From Shewanella schlegeliana (GTDB lineage: Bacteria; Pseudomonadota; Gammaproteobacteria; Enterobacterales; Shewanellaceae), in contig NZ_JAESVD010000013.1 in assembly GCF_016765635.1 (NCBI RefSeq), positions 62,001 to 126,000 of the forward strand: DNA of 64,000 nucleotides. The letters are read 5' to 3'. Shown piece by piece: positions 44,344 through 54,102 of the stretch (the first letter of the stretch is position 1; every line of letters begins with the position of its first letter). A model generated the notes under the pieces. That model searched no databases. It was not told the origin of the DNA and worked only from the letters and a program-made list of their open reading frames with translations. The translations under genes and the position numbers were made by a program.

Positions 44344-44772
44344 TGAGCCTCGATAAATTTGGCAAGGAGCGCATGCTTTGGCTCACGCTCTAAGTGTAAA
44401 TAATTGATATTCTGCCGTTGTATAGAGGAAGAGATATCCCCCCTAAACCAACAACATTCTAATGCTCGCTATCATACCAGAGAGGTGTTAAAAATCTATA
44501 TCTCTTCAATCACGACTCGAAGCTAAAAAATTCATTTAAAACCACTATGCCCACAATCTGGCCTCGCCAAAAGCAGCAAGTAGAAGAGCCCAATGCAGGC
44601 TGTAATCTTCATAAAAACGCCAGCAAATATGCCGCACAAACTCGGCATTATCAGCAATAGAGTGGCTCAATCAAACTGTCATCCCAAAAAGGAGAACAAA
44701 AAGTGCGGAGCTTCTGCAAAAAATCCGTTATTATATGCCGTTAATTAAGATTTTAAGTGAACCTTTATCATT
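44344..44772. other. yejK-yejL divergent intergenic region
   Basis: 429 bases with no gene and no convincing operator or RNA motif that I can see. It must hold the yejK and yejL promoters. Confidence 0.5.
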
Positions 44773-44991
44773 ATGGCTATTCAATCCAAATATTCTAACG
44801 CTCAAGTAGAGTCAATTATTGCAGAGTTACTTGCAGTTTTAGAGAAGCACCAATCTCCAACAGACCTAAGCTTAATGGCGTTAGGTAACTGCGTAACTCA
44901 CCTTTTGCAAAACAAAGTTCCCGCTGAAGCTCGTGAAGTGGTTGCAGAGCAATTTGCTAAAGCATTATCGCAGTCAGTCAAAGCTAACTAA
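44773..44991 (+). CDS. yejL: DUF1414 protein YejL
   Basis: A 72-residue cytoplasmic helical protein. MAIQSKYSNAQVESIIAELL and SPTDLSLMALGNCVTHLL match the DUF1414 / YejL family over its whole length. It is a small homodimer by family knowledge, with no known activity. It precedes yejM by 82 bases on the same strand, and yejK is divergent upstream. No strong ribosome-binding sequence is visible. Confidence 0.95.
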   Translation: MAIQSKYSNAQVESIIAELLAVLEKHQSPTDLSLMALGNCVTHLLQNKVPAEAREVVAEQFAKALSQSVKAN

Positions 44992-45073
44992 GATAGATAT
45001 AATTAAGCTGAACAAGTTAAGGCTAACCGACTTAGGTTAACCTTCATAAAGCCTAAACAATAAATGGAACAAC

Positions 45074-46858
45074 ATGGTCGAGCGACAAAAACAGATTGGA
45101 CGTGATCGCGTTTCACGATTAGTAAGCTGGGGACATTGGTTTGCCTTTATTAATGGCCTACTCGCCATTATCGTCGGCTATCGCTACCTCGACAGCATTG
45201 GACTTCCTGAAACTTTTATTGGCTGGGGCTACTTAGTGATCAGCACCATAGGCCATTTTAGCTTTTTAGCTTTTATGGTCTATTTGGTTTTTATTTTCCC
45301 GATAACGTTATTGCTTCCCTATTCAAGGATCCTCAGGGGATATGCCGCAGTCGTGGCGACTTTGAGTTTATGCTTATTGCTCTATGATACGGTTATCTAT
45401 GATGATTATGGTCTTCATTTAAGCCCCTTTGTTTTTGATCTCGCATGGGCAGACTTAAATGCTCTGCTTCGCGGCACCTCATACATTATTACCCCTATTG
45501 CCATCTTGGTGATAGAACTCACCCTTGCCAACTTCCTGTGGAAGCGGATCGAGAGAATCCGTAAGCGTAACGTCGGCAACAAGGTTGTTGCGATTGTTGG
45601 GATCTGCTTTGTGTCCAGCCACCTCATTCATATCTGGGGCGACGCTGCCGATGTCACCGAAATTACCCATTTTGATGACGCCTATCCGCTATCCTACCCA
45701 GCAACAGCAAAGAGCTTAATGGAAAGCTATGGAATAGAAGGCATTCAAGATCACCAGAGCCAAACACCACCTAAGTCTCGCCTGCAGTATCCACTGGAGC
45801 CGATGCAGTGTCATGCCGATAGCCAACCTAATATATTAGTCATTGCCGTAGACAGCTTACGTGCCGATCTTGTCAATGAATCAACGATGCCGTTCCTATC
45901 GTCTTACGCTAAGCATAATGTGAACTTTACTCAGCACCTCAGTGGCGGCAACCAGTTCAATAGTGGCATGTTTAGCTTGCTCTACGGCCTACAAGGCAGT
46001 TACTCCAACGACGTAGATCTACATTATCAAAGTCCAGTATTAACCCAAGAATTAGCTTCTAAGGGCTATGAATTAGGGCTATTTACCACACAAGATACGC
46101 TGGCCTCCCCGCTGGCAATATACAAAGATTTTGAACGAATCGATGCCGAGCATCTAAATAGCTATGCCAAGTCGGATCTACAATCCATAGCCAACTGGCA
46201 GCAGTGGACCGATTCAGCCCGCCAACCTTGGTTTAGTCTGCTCAACTTAAAGTCCCCCGATAGCTACGATACACCTATCGGCTTCCTTGGCATTAAAACT
46301 GTACAATCTGAGGCTAAATTAAAACCTGCACAAAAAGTGCTATTTAACCAATATCGTCAATCGCTTAATTTTATCGATAAGCAGATTGAGCAGGTCGTGA
46401 ATAGCCTACCCGAAGGGACGATGGTGGTCATTACTGGCGTTAACGGTAAGATGTTTACCAGTAACCCCGATGAAGCACGGGTTAACCTGTCTCCAGACAG
46501 TGTTCGTGTACCTATGATCATTCATTGGCCGAACGAAGTGTCGCCAAAACAGGTTAATTATCGCACCACCCATAACGGTTTAGTCCCAGCGATTATGACC
46601 CAAATCTTAGGCTGTACTAATCCGGCATCAGATTACAGCTCAGACCAAAGCTTGATGCAACCAAGCGACAAGAGCTGGGTATACGTTGGCGACCATAGAA
46701 TATTTGCTATTTATCAACCGTCAGAAATTACCGTAATTGACCGTCACGGCAAGTATCGGATCTATGACAGTGAGTACCGTAAACGCTTAAAGAAGAAAAT
46801 GAGCGCACCAGAGTTGATTGAGGTCATGCGCGAAGGACGCCGACTACATACCCACTAA
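45074..46858 (+). CDS. yejM: Inner-membrane sulfatase-like protein YejM (PbgA/LapC)
   Basis: A 594-residue protein with a DUF3413 N-terminal part of about five spans (SWGHWFAFINGLLAIIVGYRY onward) and a periplasmic sulfatase-fold domain from about residue 250 (NILVIAVDSLRADLVNESTMP). In enterobacteria this protein senses periplasmic lipopolysaccharide and controls LpxC turnover rather than acting as a sulfatase. A similar role is likely here, linking it in theme to lpxK and msbA in the same window. The nucleophile position reads GGNQFNSGMFS, so a catalytic Ser/Cys is not in the usual CxPSR context. Confidence 0.94.
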   Translation: MVERQKQIGRDRVSRLVSWGHWFAFINGLLAIIVGYRYLDSIGLPETFIGWGYLVISTIGHFSFLAFMVYLVFIFPITLLLPYSRILRGYAAVVATLSLCLLLYDTVIYDDYGLHLSPFVFDLAWADLNALLRGTSYIITPIAILVIELTLANFLWKRIERIRKRNVGNKVVAIVGICFVSSHLIHIWGDAADVTEITHFDDAYPLSYPATAKSLMESYGIEGIQDHQSQTPPKSRLQYPLEPMQCHADSQPNILVIAVDSLRADLVNESTMPFLSSYAKHNVNFTQHLSGGNQFNSGMFSLLYGLQGSYSNDVDLHYQSPVLTQELASKGYELGLFTTQDTLASPLAIYKDFERIDAEHLNSYAKSDLQSIANWQQWTDSARQPWFSLLNLKSPDSYDTPIGFLGIKTVQSEAKLKPAQKVLFNQYRQSLNFIDKQIEQVVNSLPEGTMVVITGVNGKMFTSNPDEARVNLSPDSVRVPMIIHWPNEVSPKQVNYRTTHNGLVPAIMTQILGCTNPASDYSSDQSLMQPSDKSWVYVGDHRIFAIYQPSEITVIDRHGKYRIYDSEYRKRLKKKMSAPELIEVMREGRRLHTH

Positions 46859-46993
46859 AGATTATAAACTAAGCAAATGAACCGTTTAAACGAATGAAGA
46901 GCTTGCGCTAATAAAAATGACTTGATAAAGTGCTGGCTCTTCAGAACGCTCCCCCTTAGTTATAAATTGCTATAACGGTTCTGTAGAATATCT

Positions 46994-47070
46994 CGGGATA
47001 TGGCCTAGTCCGGTAAGGCGCTTGTCTGGGGGACAAGAGATCACAGGTTCAAATCCTGTTATCCCGACCA
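46994..47070 (+). tRNA. tRNA-Pro (anticodon GGG)
   Basis: A 77-base cloverleaf. The acceptor stem CGGGATA pairs with TATCCCG; the anticodon stem CTTGT / ACAAG encloses loop CTGGGGG with anticodon GGG; the T arm has GGTTCAAATCC; CCA is encoded at the end. It decodes CCC and CCU. Confidence 0.97.
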
Positions 47071-47080
47071 AATCAAATAA

Positions 47081-47107
47081 AAAAGCCAGCTTATTAGCTG
47101 GTTTTTT
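47081..47107 (+). terminator. Terminator after tRNA-Pro
   Basis: GCCAGC-ttatta-GCTGGT stem preceded by A5 and followed by T6, starting about 10 bases after the tRNA. Confidence 0.85.
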
Positions 47108-47159
47108 TATATCTGCACTATTTATAAATCACAAAGCTCAGATAATTGCAGATTAGACA

Positions 47160-47187
47160 TAAAAAAAGCGCTGATATTACAGCGCTT
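47160..47187 (-). terminator. Terminator after the small cytochrome gene
   Basis: AGCGCTG-atatta-CAGCGCT stem preceded by A7 on the plus strand, which is the U-tract for the minus-strand cytochrome gene whose stop is at 47206. Confidence 0.85.
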
Positions 47188-47205
47188 TTAATCTTGCCTG
47201 AGTAT

Positions 47206-47430
47206 TTACTCGTGACAGTCAGCACACTCTTTCATTGTTAGATCTGGAGTGTGAACTTCTTTATCTAATTCGTGAGCACTTCCCATATCGTGACAATCGT
47301 TACAAGTCGCAATGGTTGCTTCCATTTCAGTATGCTCTTCGACATTAATTGTCTCATGGCAATCTGTACAGTTTACAGCCATAGCTGAAGCAGAAAACGC
47401 TAACGCAGCAACCAAAGTTAAATATTTCAT
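47206..47430 (-). CDS. Small periplasmic three-haem cytochrome c
   Basis: A 74-residue exported electron carrier. A signal peptide (MKYLTLVAALAFSASAMA) precedes a mature part of about 56 residues with three haem-binding motifs: CTDCH, CNDCH and CADCH. Three further histidines (EEH, SAH, EVH) match the haem count, so bis-His ligation of all three is likely, as in cytochrome c3-like and small tetrahaem proteins of Shewanella. It is shorter by one haem than the common tetrahaem form. The ATG at 47430 is chosen over one at 47436 because AAGGA lies six bases upstream of it. Confidence 0.88.
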   Translation of the reverse strand: MKYLTLVAALAFSASAMAVNCTDCHETINVEEHTEMEATIATCNDCHDMGSAHELDKEVHTPDLTMKECADCHE

Positions 47431-47436
47431 ATGCAT

Positions 47437-47865
47437 TCCTTAATATCGGAGTTATCGCACTTAATGTTTGTGTTGTCACAAAACTGTTAAGGCTTATTTT
47501 TGTTAATGCTGCCTAATAAATGAAAGACTTAGTCCCTCTGCAGACTTGCCTACCATGATATGACTTAACCTTAATTGAAACTTAAATTTGGCGGTGGAGT
47601 TGAACAAAAGCTGAATGGCGGACCGATGACTTTTAAAGGATGTGAGCAAGGTCAGACATATCACCAAAATAGTACTTTTTCCTTTTAATCCGCATAGATT
47701 TAAACGTCCTGTTACTCTGTAAAACCACCTCAATCATTGACTATTTTTTATTCAAGCAGGGTTCAGCTTCTCGTTATAAGTTGCTATCACAGAACAAAGT
47801 TAATAAATTGTAAATATCGGTACCATTAATCAAAGCCATTCTAATCAAAACAAAGGCGAATTGTA
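47437..47865. other. Intergenic region, cytochrome / diguanylate cyclase
   Basis: 429 bases between divergent genes with one palindrome (47467-47482). No convincing gene is seen; an open frame on the minus strand has no ribosome-binding sequence or recognisable protein. Confidence 0.5.
47467..47482. promoter_or_regulatory. Palindrome upstream of the cytochrome gene
   Basis: TTTGTG-ttgt-CACAAA (6+4+6), about 37 bases before the cytochrome ATG. The spacing is too short for CRP or FNR, so the ligand is unknown. Confidence 0.35.
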
Positions 47866-50028
47866 TTGGGGAAAATAGAAAATAATAAACTGCTGCTAGC
47901 CTCGGTGTTAGGATTCATTGGATTAGTTATAAACCTCTATCCCATCCATCTGTTTGCTAACATACAGCTGATCCTCGGCAACGTATCTTATGTTATTGCC
48001 GCCATATTACTTGGCCCTTGGTATGCACTTTACACTGCAATAATTACCGTTACTGGGTTAATGATGGTCTGGGATAGTCCCCATGTATACTTTCTATTTG
48101 GCGTTGAGGCTCTCTGTCTTGGCTTTGCTAGGCGAAGCCATCTCTACGCACTATATGCCAGCTTCGGTTTTTGGTTATTCATAGGAATGCCACTGTTTTA
48201 CCTGTATATTTTTCTATTCACCGACCTGCCCAGTAGCCATATCGCTTTCGTTATTTTAAAGCAAGGGATCAATGGGCTCGTCTACGCCTGTATTGGCTCA
48301 CTGTTGATTATCTTAATCCCTTCTTTTTGGCATTTTAAAAACAAGCTCAAAGACGCACCTAGGCGTACCTTCAATGCCCAGCTCACCTATACTTTCACGC
48401 TGGTTATTACCGTTGCCCTGCTGTTAGCCGCATTACTGTTTAACAATCAGTTTATCGAACGCCAACAAGCCTTGCTTTATCAAAATATCGAAAACTCTGC
48501 CGACCATTTAGGGCTATCGACTCAGGCTTACTTAAACTCTCATACCCAAGCGATTAAGAATGCGGCTGCATGGCTCAGCCTAAATCAATATGCTGAAGTT
48601 GAGGAACAAATTTTATTATCTCAGCTGCACACTCATTACCCGGGCTTTATCACCATGCTACTGGCAGATAAACAAGGGACTGTCATTAGTGCCAGTCCAG
48701 CGTCACTTCTTTCTAGCCTAGAGAGCCAGCCTGAATTCGATATTCGAGATAGGAGCTACTTTGTTGAAGCCTTTATTAATCAACGTCACTTCACTTCTCC
48801 CGTTTTCTTAGGTAAAGGTTTTGGGCAAGATCCGATTGTCGCCATCAGCGCACCAATCTATCGCCCTGATACTCCTCATCAGCCCATAGGGATCATCGAA
48901 GGTTCACTTGACCTACAGGAGTTCAAAGCAATCGACCACGTCAATACTGGCAGCCATAGCCAGTCCATAGTGCTCATAGATAAAAACCGTCGAGTAATTT
49001 ATGCCTCTGATAATCTGGATATTACTCCGCTGTCAGAATTTAGTTACTCGGTACCCAGTAAGAACTACATCACCCCATTTCCTATGCTTAATATCGCCCA
49101 TAGTGACAATATGGCCCCTGAGTACGTCTATGCTAGTGTGAAGCTCGAAAATGACTGGCAGCTATTCGTGCTTAATCCTTTTCGCCCCTTAGTGGAACTG
49201 GTTGAAGGCATGTATTTAGCAACATTTGCAATATTATTTGTTGCGCTATCGATCACCATCTATATCTCGCACGTCATCAGCGGGCGCCTTACCTTGCCAC
49301 TAGAAAATATCGCCAACAAATTCAGCACAACACCACAGGGGCCTCACAGCGAATATGCGGTAGATGAAGAGTCACCGCAGGAGATCTACACACTGTTTCA
49401 GCGCTTACAACAGAGTAAAAGCCAACTTATTGGTTATCAGCTCGAACTTGAAGAAAAGGTGGCGCTGCGAACCCTAGAGTTAGAGCGCGCTAACAACAAA
49501 TTACAGGCATTAGCCGAGAAAGACCCACTCACAGGCTTGTATAATCGCCGCTACGCCGAGAATAAGTTCCCTGCTATTCAGGAGCTTTGTCAGCGTAGTG
49601 ATGAAGTGATTGCCATCGCCCTACTGGACCTTGATAAGTTTAAATTCATTAATGACACTTACGGCCATGATGGTGGCGATCTCACCCTTAAACGCGTTGC
49701 CGAGCTCCTCAGTCAGGAGTTTAAACGCGACTCAGACATTATAGTGCGATATGGCGGCGAAGAGTTCTTACTGATTATGCCCCTTTGTAATGCTCTGAAA
49801 ATTGAGGGGCATTTAGAAAGCTTTAGACAGAAATTACAAGAGACGGGAATTGAACTAGAAACAGATAAAGTACAATTCCAAGTGACTGCCAGCATAGGTG
49901 CCGTCATAGGTAACGGAAGCTTCAACGCCTCACTGGATGAGTGGGTCAAGCAGGCCGATATCAACCTTTATCAAGCCAAGAACTCTGGCAGAAACCAGCT
50001 CGTTTTCACCACCTTAGAAGACTCATAG
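47866..50028 (+). CDS. Membrane diguanylate cyclase with dCACHE sensor
   Basis: A 720-residue enzyme predicted to make cyclic di-GMP from two GTP. The N-terminal part has five or six spans (about 10-165), then one more span and a periplasmic dCACHE-like sensor (about 205-440; FDIRDRSYFVEAF is a typical strip), a final span near 450, a coiled coil, and a GGDEF domain. The active-site motif is GGEEF (about 630-634), and the inhibitory site RDSD lies five residues before it, so product inhibition is likely. The start is TTG with AAAGG nine bases upstream; no earlier ATG fits. The sensed ligand is unknown. Confidence 0.9.
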   Translation: MGKIENNKLLLASVLGFIGLVINLYPIHLFANIQLILGNVSYVIAAILLGPWYALYTAIITVTGLMMVWDSPHVYFLFGVEALCLGFARRSHLYALYASFGFWLFIGMPLFYLYIFLFTDLPSSHIAFVILKQGINGLVYACIGSLLIILIPSFWHFKNKLKDAPRRTFNAQLTYTFTLVITVALLLAALLFNNQFIERQQALLYQNIENSADHLGLSTQAYLNSHTQAIKNAAAWLSLNQYAEVEEQILLSQLHTHYPGFITMLLADKQGTVISASPASLLSSLESQPEFDIRDRSYFVEAFINQRHFTSPVFLGKGFGQDPIVAISAPIYRPDTPHQPIGIIEGSLDLQEFKAIDHVNTGSHSQSIVLIDKNRRVIYASDNLDITPLSEFSYSVPSKNYITPFPMLNIAHSDNMAPEYVYASVKLENDWQLFVLNPFRPLVELVEGMYLATFAILFVALSITIYISHVISGRLTLPLENIANKFSTTPQGPHSEYAVDEESPQEIYTLFQRLQQSKSQLIGYQLELEEKVALRTLELERANNKLQALAEKDPLTGLYNRRYAENKFPAIQELCQRSDEVIAIALLDLDKFKFINDTYGHDGGDLTLKRVAELLSQEFKRDSDIIVRYGGEEFLLIMPLCNALKIEGHLESFRQKLQETGIELETDKVQFQVTASIGAVIGNGSFNASLDEWVKQADINLYQAKNSGRNQLVFTTLEDS

Positions 50029-50092
50029 ACTCGACAAAACCGTGAGAGTAATACAGTTAGGGCGAACTTTTTAGCAGGATCGTTAGTTAATA

Positions 50093-51532
50093 TTAGGGAA
50101 CGATTACCTCATCCATTTTTTCAAGCAGATAGCTATGAAAAGGGTTCCACTTTTGCCTCAACATCTCACTGGCTGACACACTGATCACGCCTCTCTCACC
50201 ACGGGATGCACCAGTACCAATCTGAATATGCGGCTTTTTATCATCCCAAATCGGACCATAAAGGGCATCACTTTTTGGAAAAGGCAGTGCAACATGCGAC
50301 AAAGAGTAAACCTGTTTTGGCCAACTTAACCCAAGTGATGTGACGTCGTTGTCATTTAAGCGTCTTGCTTGAAGCTCTCTGCTCTCGGGGCTCTGGTTTT
50401 CTATTAAGGTAAAGTCATAGTTAAACTCTCCCTTAGCCATCATCTGCCGGTAAGGCTCGAGTGGATCATTTAAAATAAGGCTCAAATTCACTTTGGTTCG
50501 GTTAATATCGAACAATACCAACTCATGGTCAGCATCGGGCAGCAGGCTGTATAGCGAACTGATCACCGCACTGGTATCAACGGTATCATCGGTCAGGGAT
50601 TGAAACGTCAGTATGGGAGGCAACTCTTCTAGCGCTTTAAAGCCTAACTGCTGAACAAGTTGATGATTACGCAATGAAAGCTGATACACCACATCTCCGG
50701 CATTCACGGCAAAGGAGCCATATTTAAACGGATCGTATTCGGCTTGAATGCTGTTCCAGCTTAACTTATCTAAACCGAGTACCGTCCCGAGCCTAGCCTG
50801 CCATTTTGCGCCAGCGGCAACCGGGGGTAAACCTATTGCCGGAGAGATCAACACCATGGTTGCATAATCAGTCCCTTTGTCGGTTGCTATCTGCTCTAGC
50901 TCATGATTAAGCGCTAATGCAGCTCCGGTAGAGAAGCCAACTAAATACAGTGGTTTTTCACCTAACACCTGCTTCATATGCGCTGTTGCCAGTGCCACAG
51001 CCCCAGCCATGTCTTGCCAATAGATATGCGTCAATGCCGACGGCAAGGTACCATGACCAGGCAATCTTAAACCTAGCACATGGGCTTGGTCTTTATAGTG
51101 CTTAGCAAAGTGTGACATGGCATAAGGAGAGTCTGACATGCCGTGAATGAGTAGTACCCCAAACTCGGCATCGGCGTTGGCCCATTCATAGCTTCGATTC
51201 CAGTCTTGTGACCAGAGTGCAGGATCTGAGTAACTGCCACGAACATAACGATTGATAACATCAAACGGCTGAGGCGCTTTGGGATCAAGATAAATCTTTT
51301 TTTCCAGCTCATCGAACAGCTTGTCTTCAAGCTGCATATACTCTGAAAAACTACTCACATCGCTGTGGGCACGATATTCTGAGGTTAATTCAGTTGTATG
51401 CCAGAGTGATAAGTCGGGACGAGAATTCAAATACCAAACGGCCATCGCGATTAATGCTAGGCTGGTTCCTAAGGATGCATAAAACAGCGCAAAGGCCAAA
51501 TGTTTTGTCGACCCTATAATAATGGCTTTCAT
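50093..51532 (-). CDS. Membrane-anchored alpha/beta hydrolase
   Basis: A 479-residue hydrolase with one N-terminal membrane span (about 12-34) and the rest probably periplasmic. The alpha/beta fold shows the oxyanion segment LLIHGMSDSPY near 131, RLPGHG near 158 and the nucleophile elbow GFSTG near 200-204. DDTVDTS near 310 is a likely acid position, and SLSHVALPFP near 420 supplies a candidate catalytic histidine. This resembles carboxylesterase or monoacylglycerol-lipase types; the substrate is unknown. It converges with the diguanylate cyclase and is divergent from the 161-residue hypothetical. Confidence 0.82.
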   Translation of the reverse strand: MKAIIIGSTKHLAFALFYASLGTSLALIAMAVWYLNSRPDLSLWHTTELTSEYRAHSDVSSFSEYMQLEDKLFDELEKKIYLDPKAPQPFDVINRYVRGSYSDPALWSQDWNRSYEWANADAEFGVLLIHGMSDSPYAMSHFAKHYKDQAHVLGLRLPGHGTLPSALTHIYWQDMAGAVALATAHMKQVLGEKPLYLVGFSTGAALALNHELEQIATDKGTDYATMVLISPAIGLPPVAAGAKWQARLGTVLGLDKLSWNSIQAEYDPFKYGSFAVNAGDVVYQLSLRNHQLVQQLGFKALEELPPILTFQSLTDDTVDTSAVISSLYSLLPDADHELVLFDINRTKVNLSLILNDPLEPYRQMMAKGEFNYDFTLIENQSPESRELQARRLNDNDVTSLGLSWPKQVYSLSHVALPFPKSDALYGPIWDDKKPHIQIGTGASRGERGVISVSASEMLRQKWNPFHSYLLEKMDEVIVP

Positions 51533-51614
51533 AATCGTCGCGATTTTCCCTAAACAAGCGTATTAGTTTAACTTACACGCTTTTACACTGAAATGGTGAG
51601 ATTAAGGAGAAACA

Positions 51615-52100
51615 TTGAATAAAAATAAGCAGATAATCGGTTTAGAAAACGCAAAAATATGTTTCTACCTGCCGACACCGCCTACGCTTGAGGCTAATTG
51701 GAGCCATACTGCGCCATTAGCAGTACAAAACCTTATCAAGATTAACGGGAATCATTGGCGCAAAATTTTAACTATTATGGCCAAAATCGCTGTAGCCAAT
51801 ACGAACTGGAAACGCTATCGTGACGAGCTGTTACTCAAGCAAGATGAATCTATTTTGATTGATAGCGTTCAGCTTAATCCAAACGCCAGCGTGCATATTA
51901 TTTGCGGCCAGCTAAGTGCTCAAAAGTTAAATCTTAACTCCGCCCTCTTTAAGCCGATAACCTCAGACTCAAGCTCAAGCCATGTTAGCAAGCATACAAG
52001 CCAAGCTATCTACCTCTGCCCCTACCTTGACTATCGCCAATTCCCAAACCAACAGATCGACATATTAAGAGCAGCATTAACTCTACCGCCACTGAGTTAA
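51615..52100 (+). CDS. Hypothetical protein, 161 aa
   Basis: I do not recognise the family. It has no signal peptide or membrane span. The N-terminal half (AKICFYLPTPPTLEANWSH, then HWRKILTIMAKIAVA) looks like a compact alpha/beta protein; a VHIICGQLSAQKL strand follows, and YLCPYLDYRQFPNQQID near the end may be a conserved signature. The start is TTG at 51615, supported by AAGGAGA four bases upstream. It is divergent from the hydrolase and convergent with nadE. Confidence 0.7.
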   Translation: MNKNKQIIGLENAKICFYLPTPPTLEANWSHTAPLAVQNLIKINGNHWRKILTIMAKIAVANTNWKRYRDELLLKQDESILIDSVQLNPNASVHIICGQLSAQKLNLNSALFKPITSDSSSSHVSKHTSQAIYLCPYLDYRQFPNQQIDILRAALTLPPLS

Positions 52101-52120
52101 ACCATAATCGCGAGCCAATG

Positions 52121-52142
52121 AAAAAGGCGCCGTAGCGCCTTT
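52121..52142 (-). terminator. Terminator after nadE
   Basis: AAAGGCGC-cgta-GCGCCTTT stem (52123-52142) with A5 on its left, giving a U-tract for nadE; it also stands between the convergent hypothetical gene and nadE. Confidence 0.75.
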
Positions 52143-52159
52143 AAATTCAGAGTGGATAA

Positions 52160-52990
52160 TTAGTCGTAAATCGTCGGAATTGACTCACGCTTATGTTGAG
52201 TAGCACGATAGATCCCAACCAGCTTATCATTAACAAAATCGCTGACCTCTTTACCCTCTAGGAAATCATCAATCTGATCATAAGTAAGACCTAGGGCAAC
52301 TTCATCTTCTAACTGAGGCTTACTCTCTTCTAAATCCGCCGTCGGCGCTTTGACGACTAATGTCTCTGGCGCACCTAGGAAGGCTGCGAGTTGACGAACC
52401 TGACGCTTATTAAGGCCAAACAGAGGTGCTAAATCGCAGGCACCATCGCCCCACTTGGTATAAAATCCGGTAATATTTTCGGCGCTATGATCGGTGCCAA
52501 CTACAAGCCCACCAACTAAGCCCGCGATCTCATACTGGGCGACCATGCGCATTCTTGCTTTCACATTACCCTTAACAAAATCGACTTTATCGGCGTCAGG
52601 CAACTCAATACCCGCCGCTTCTGCTGCCGCTAAGGTTTCGGCATGTACACCATCGACTCCGAATTTTACATTCACCGTGACCAGCTTCGAAGGCTGAATA
52701 AACTGACAGGCCAGCTGAGCTTCATCTTCATCTTTTTGTACATCGTAAGGCAGGCGAACCGCGATAAACTGATAACTTTTACCGTTAGACTCACTATTGA
52801 GTTCTTCAATGGCAAGCTGACACAAGCGCCCTGCGAGTGAAGAGTCTACGCCACCACTGATCCCCAAGACTAAAGAAGAGGTACTCGATTGCTTAAGCTT
52901 TGACTTAATGAATGCGATACGTCTTTGTACTTCAAAGCCAGGATCAATAGCATTAAGCACCTTCATTTCTCTTAAGATCTGTCCTTTCAC
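52160..52990 (-). CDS. nadE: NH3-dependent NAD(+) synthetase
   Basis: A 276-residue cytoplasmic enzyme that amidates nicotinate adenine dinucleotide to NAD with ammonia and ATP. The ATP-pyrophosphatase motif LGISGGVDSSLAGRL lies near residues 42-56; VGTDHSAENITGFYTKWGDGACD and APLFGLNKRQVRQLA are signature segments. The glutaminase domain of the larger form is absent, and length matches the ammonia type. It is monocistronic. Confidence 0.97.
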   Translation of the reverse strand: MKGQILREMKVLNAIDPGFEVQRRIAFIKSKLKQSSTSSLVLGISGGVDSSLAGRLCQLAIEELNSESNGKSYQFIAVRLPYDVQKDEDEAQLACQFIQPSKLVTVNVKFGVDGVHAETLAAAEAAGIELPDADKVDFVKGNVKARMRMVAQYEIAGLVGGLVVGTDHSAENITGFYTKWGDGACDLAPLFGLNKRQVRQLAAFLGAPETLVVKAPTADLEESKPQLEDEVALGLTYDQIDDFLEGKEVSDFVNDKLVGIYRATQHKRESIPTIYD

Positions 52991-53158
52991 GTTCTACACT
53001 CCGATGGTAGTTGGCAGAAAAATCGATTTATATTATGGGTGAATTCGCTCGACAATTCACGACCTGTTTAATCACAATCGTGTTAATTTAAGCGCTAACG
53101 GGCAATATGTATCATTCAGGCCCTAAAGTTGTCATTAACTCACGCAATAAGAGACTCG

Positions 53159-53803
53159 ATGGAATATCAATTACTCCTATCACTTAGCATCATTCATCTG
53201 TTGGCGCTTGCCAGCCCCGGCCCTGACTTTGCGTTAGTGGTTCGCCTTGCAACCCAAGAATCTCGCACTGCGGCAGTCGCATCGGCGCTTGGTATCGCAG
53301 TGGCCATTTTAGGCCATACCCTGTTGAGCCTAACTGGTGTCAGCATCATTATTCAAAGTTCAAATCTATTATTTACCTTGGTTCAGCTAGCGGGAGCCAG
53401 CTACTTAGCTTGGATGGGGATTGGCGCAATAAAAGCGGCTTGGCTACACTGGCGAGATCCAGTCGCGCTGGAGAAAGCCTCAAACAGCACTGGGCTAACG
53501 GGCTTTCGCGGATTCTTGCAAGGGCTCTATACCAATTTGCTAAACCCGAAAGCCTTGGTCTTCTTCATCACACTGTTTTCGACACTGATCACCCCAACCG
53601 TTAGCCTTTCGACCAAAAGCATGGCCGCGCTGCTGCTATTTTTATTATCTTTTATCTGGTTTAGCTTTATCGCCGTGGTGCTCTCTAAGCCCAGAGTCCA
53701 GCTGAAGATGAAAAAAGCTAGCCCATTCATCAACCTTGTGACTGGCACTATTTTTGTTGGCGTTGCGCTGACCATTCTCTCAGGGGTCGTGGTGTCACAC
53801 TAA
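53159..53803 (+). CDS. LysE/RhtB-family amino acid exporter
   Basis: A 214-residue inner-membrane exporter with about six spans. LLALASPGPDFALVVRLA near residues 15-32 is the family signature, and GFLQGLYTNLLNPKALVFFI near 125-145 is the second conserved strip. Members export homoserine, threonine, leucine or other amino acids; the substrate is not clear. A TTG at 53129 could extend it by ten residues, but ATG at 53159 matches the usual family start. Confidence 0.9.
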   Translation: MEYQLLLSLSIIHLLALASPGPDFALVVRLATQESRTAAVASALGIAVAILGHTLLSLTGVSIIIQSSNLLFTLVQLAGASYLAWMGIGAIKAAWLHWRDPVALEKASNSTGLTGFRGFLQGLYTNLLNPKALVFFITLFSTLITPTVSLSTKSMAALLLFLLSFIWFSFIAVVLSKPRVQLKMKKASPFINLVTGTIFVGVALTILSGVVVSH

Positions 53804-54102
53804 CAGCGTACACCTAGCCAGGAATAACTCTAAGATAAAGAACTCAAACGGCTTGAGCAGTTGCCTTTCTTCGTGAGCTCGTAGTCCTTGGTATGAGCCG
53901 CTTTTATCCCCATGCAAGTGATTGAATTCGAATTTGCAAACATGAAACGCCCTGCTCTCAAAAAACGACACAGTGCTGCAGCCTCCTATCCTGACGTTCT
54001 TGAACTGAGTAATTCTCATTATTGTGAAGCCGCCTATAGAATACGTCTTATGCTTTCACGTAAGCTCTGTCTCATTATAATCATTTCCTAAGGTAACCTG
54101 TC
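53804..54102. other. Intergenic region without an assigned gene
   Basis: About 300 bases. A 74-codon open frame on the minus strand overlaps the LysE gene end and has no recognisable features. I see no RNA motif or terminator with a T-run. Confidence 0.4.

Noticed and set aside
47467..47482. CRP/FNR site reading of the TTTGTG palindrome
   Set aside because: The central spacing is too short for either protein.
47503..47733. 76-codon open frame on the minus strand in the cytochrome / cyclase gap
   Set aside because: No ribosome-binding sequence, no recognisable family, and composition like non-coding DNA.
53795..54019. 74-codon open frame on the minus strand after the LysE gene
   Set aside because: Overlaps the end of the LysE gene, lacks a start signal and has no recognisable protein features.
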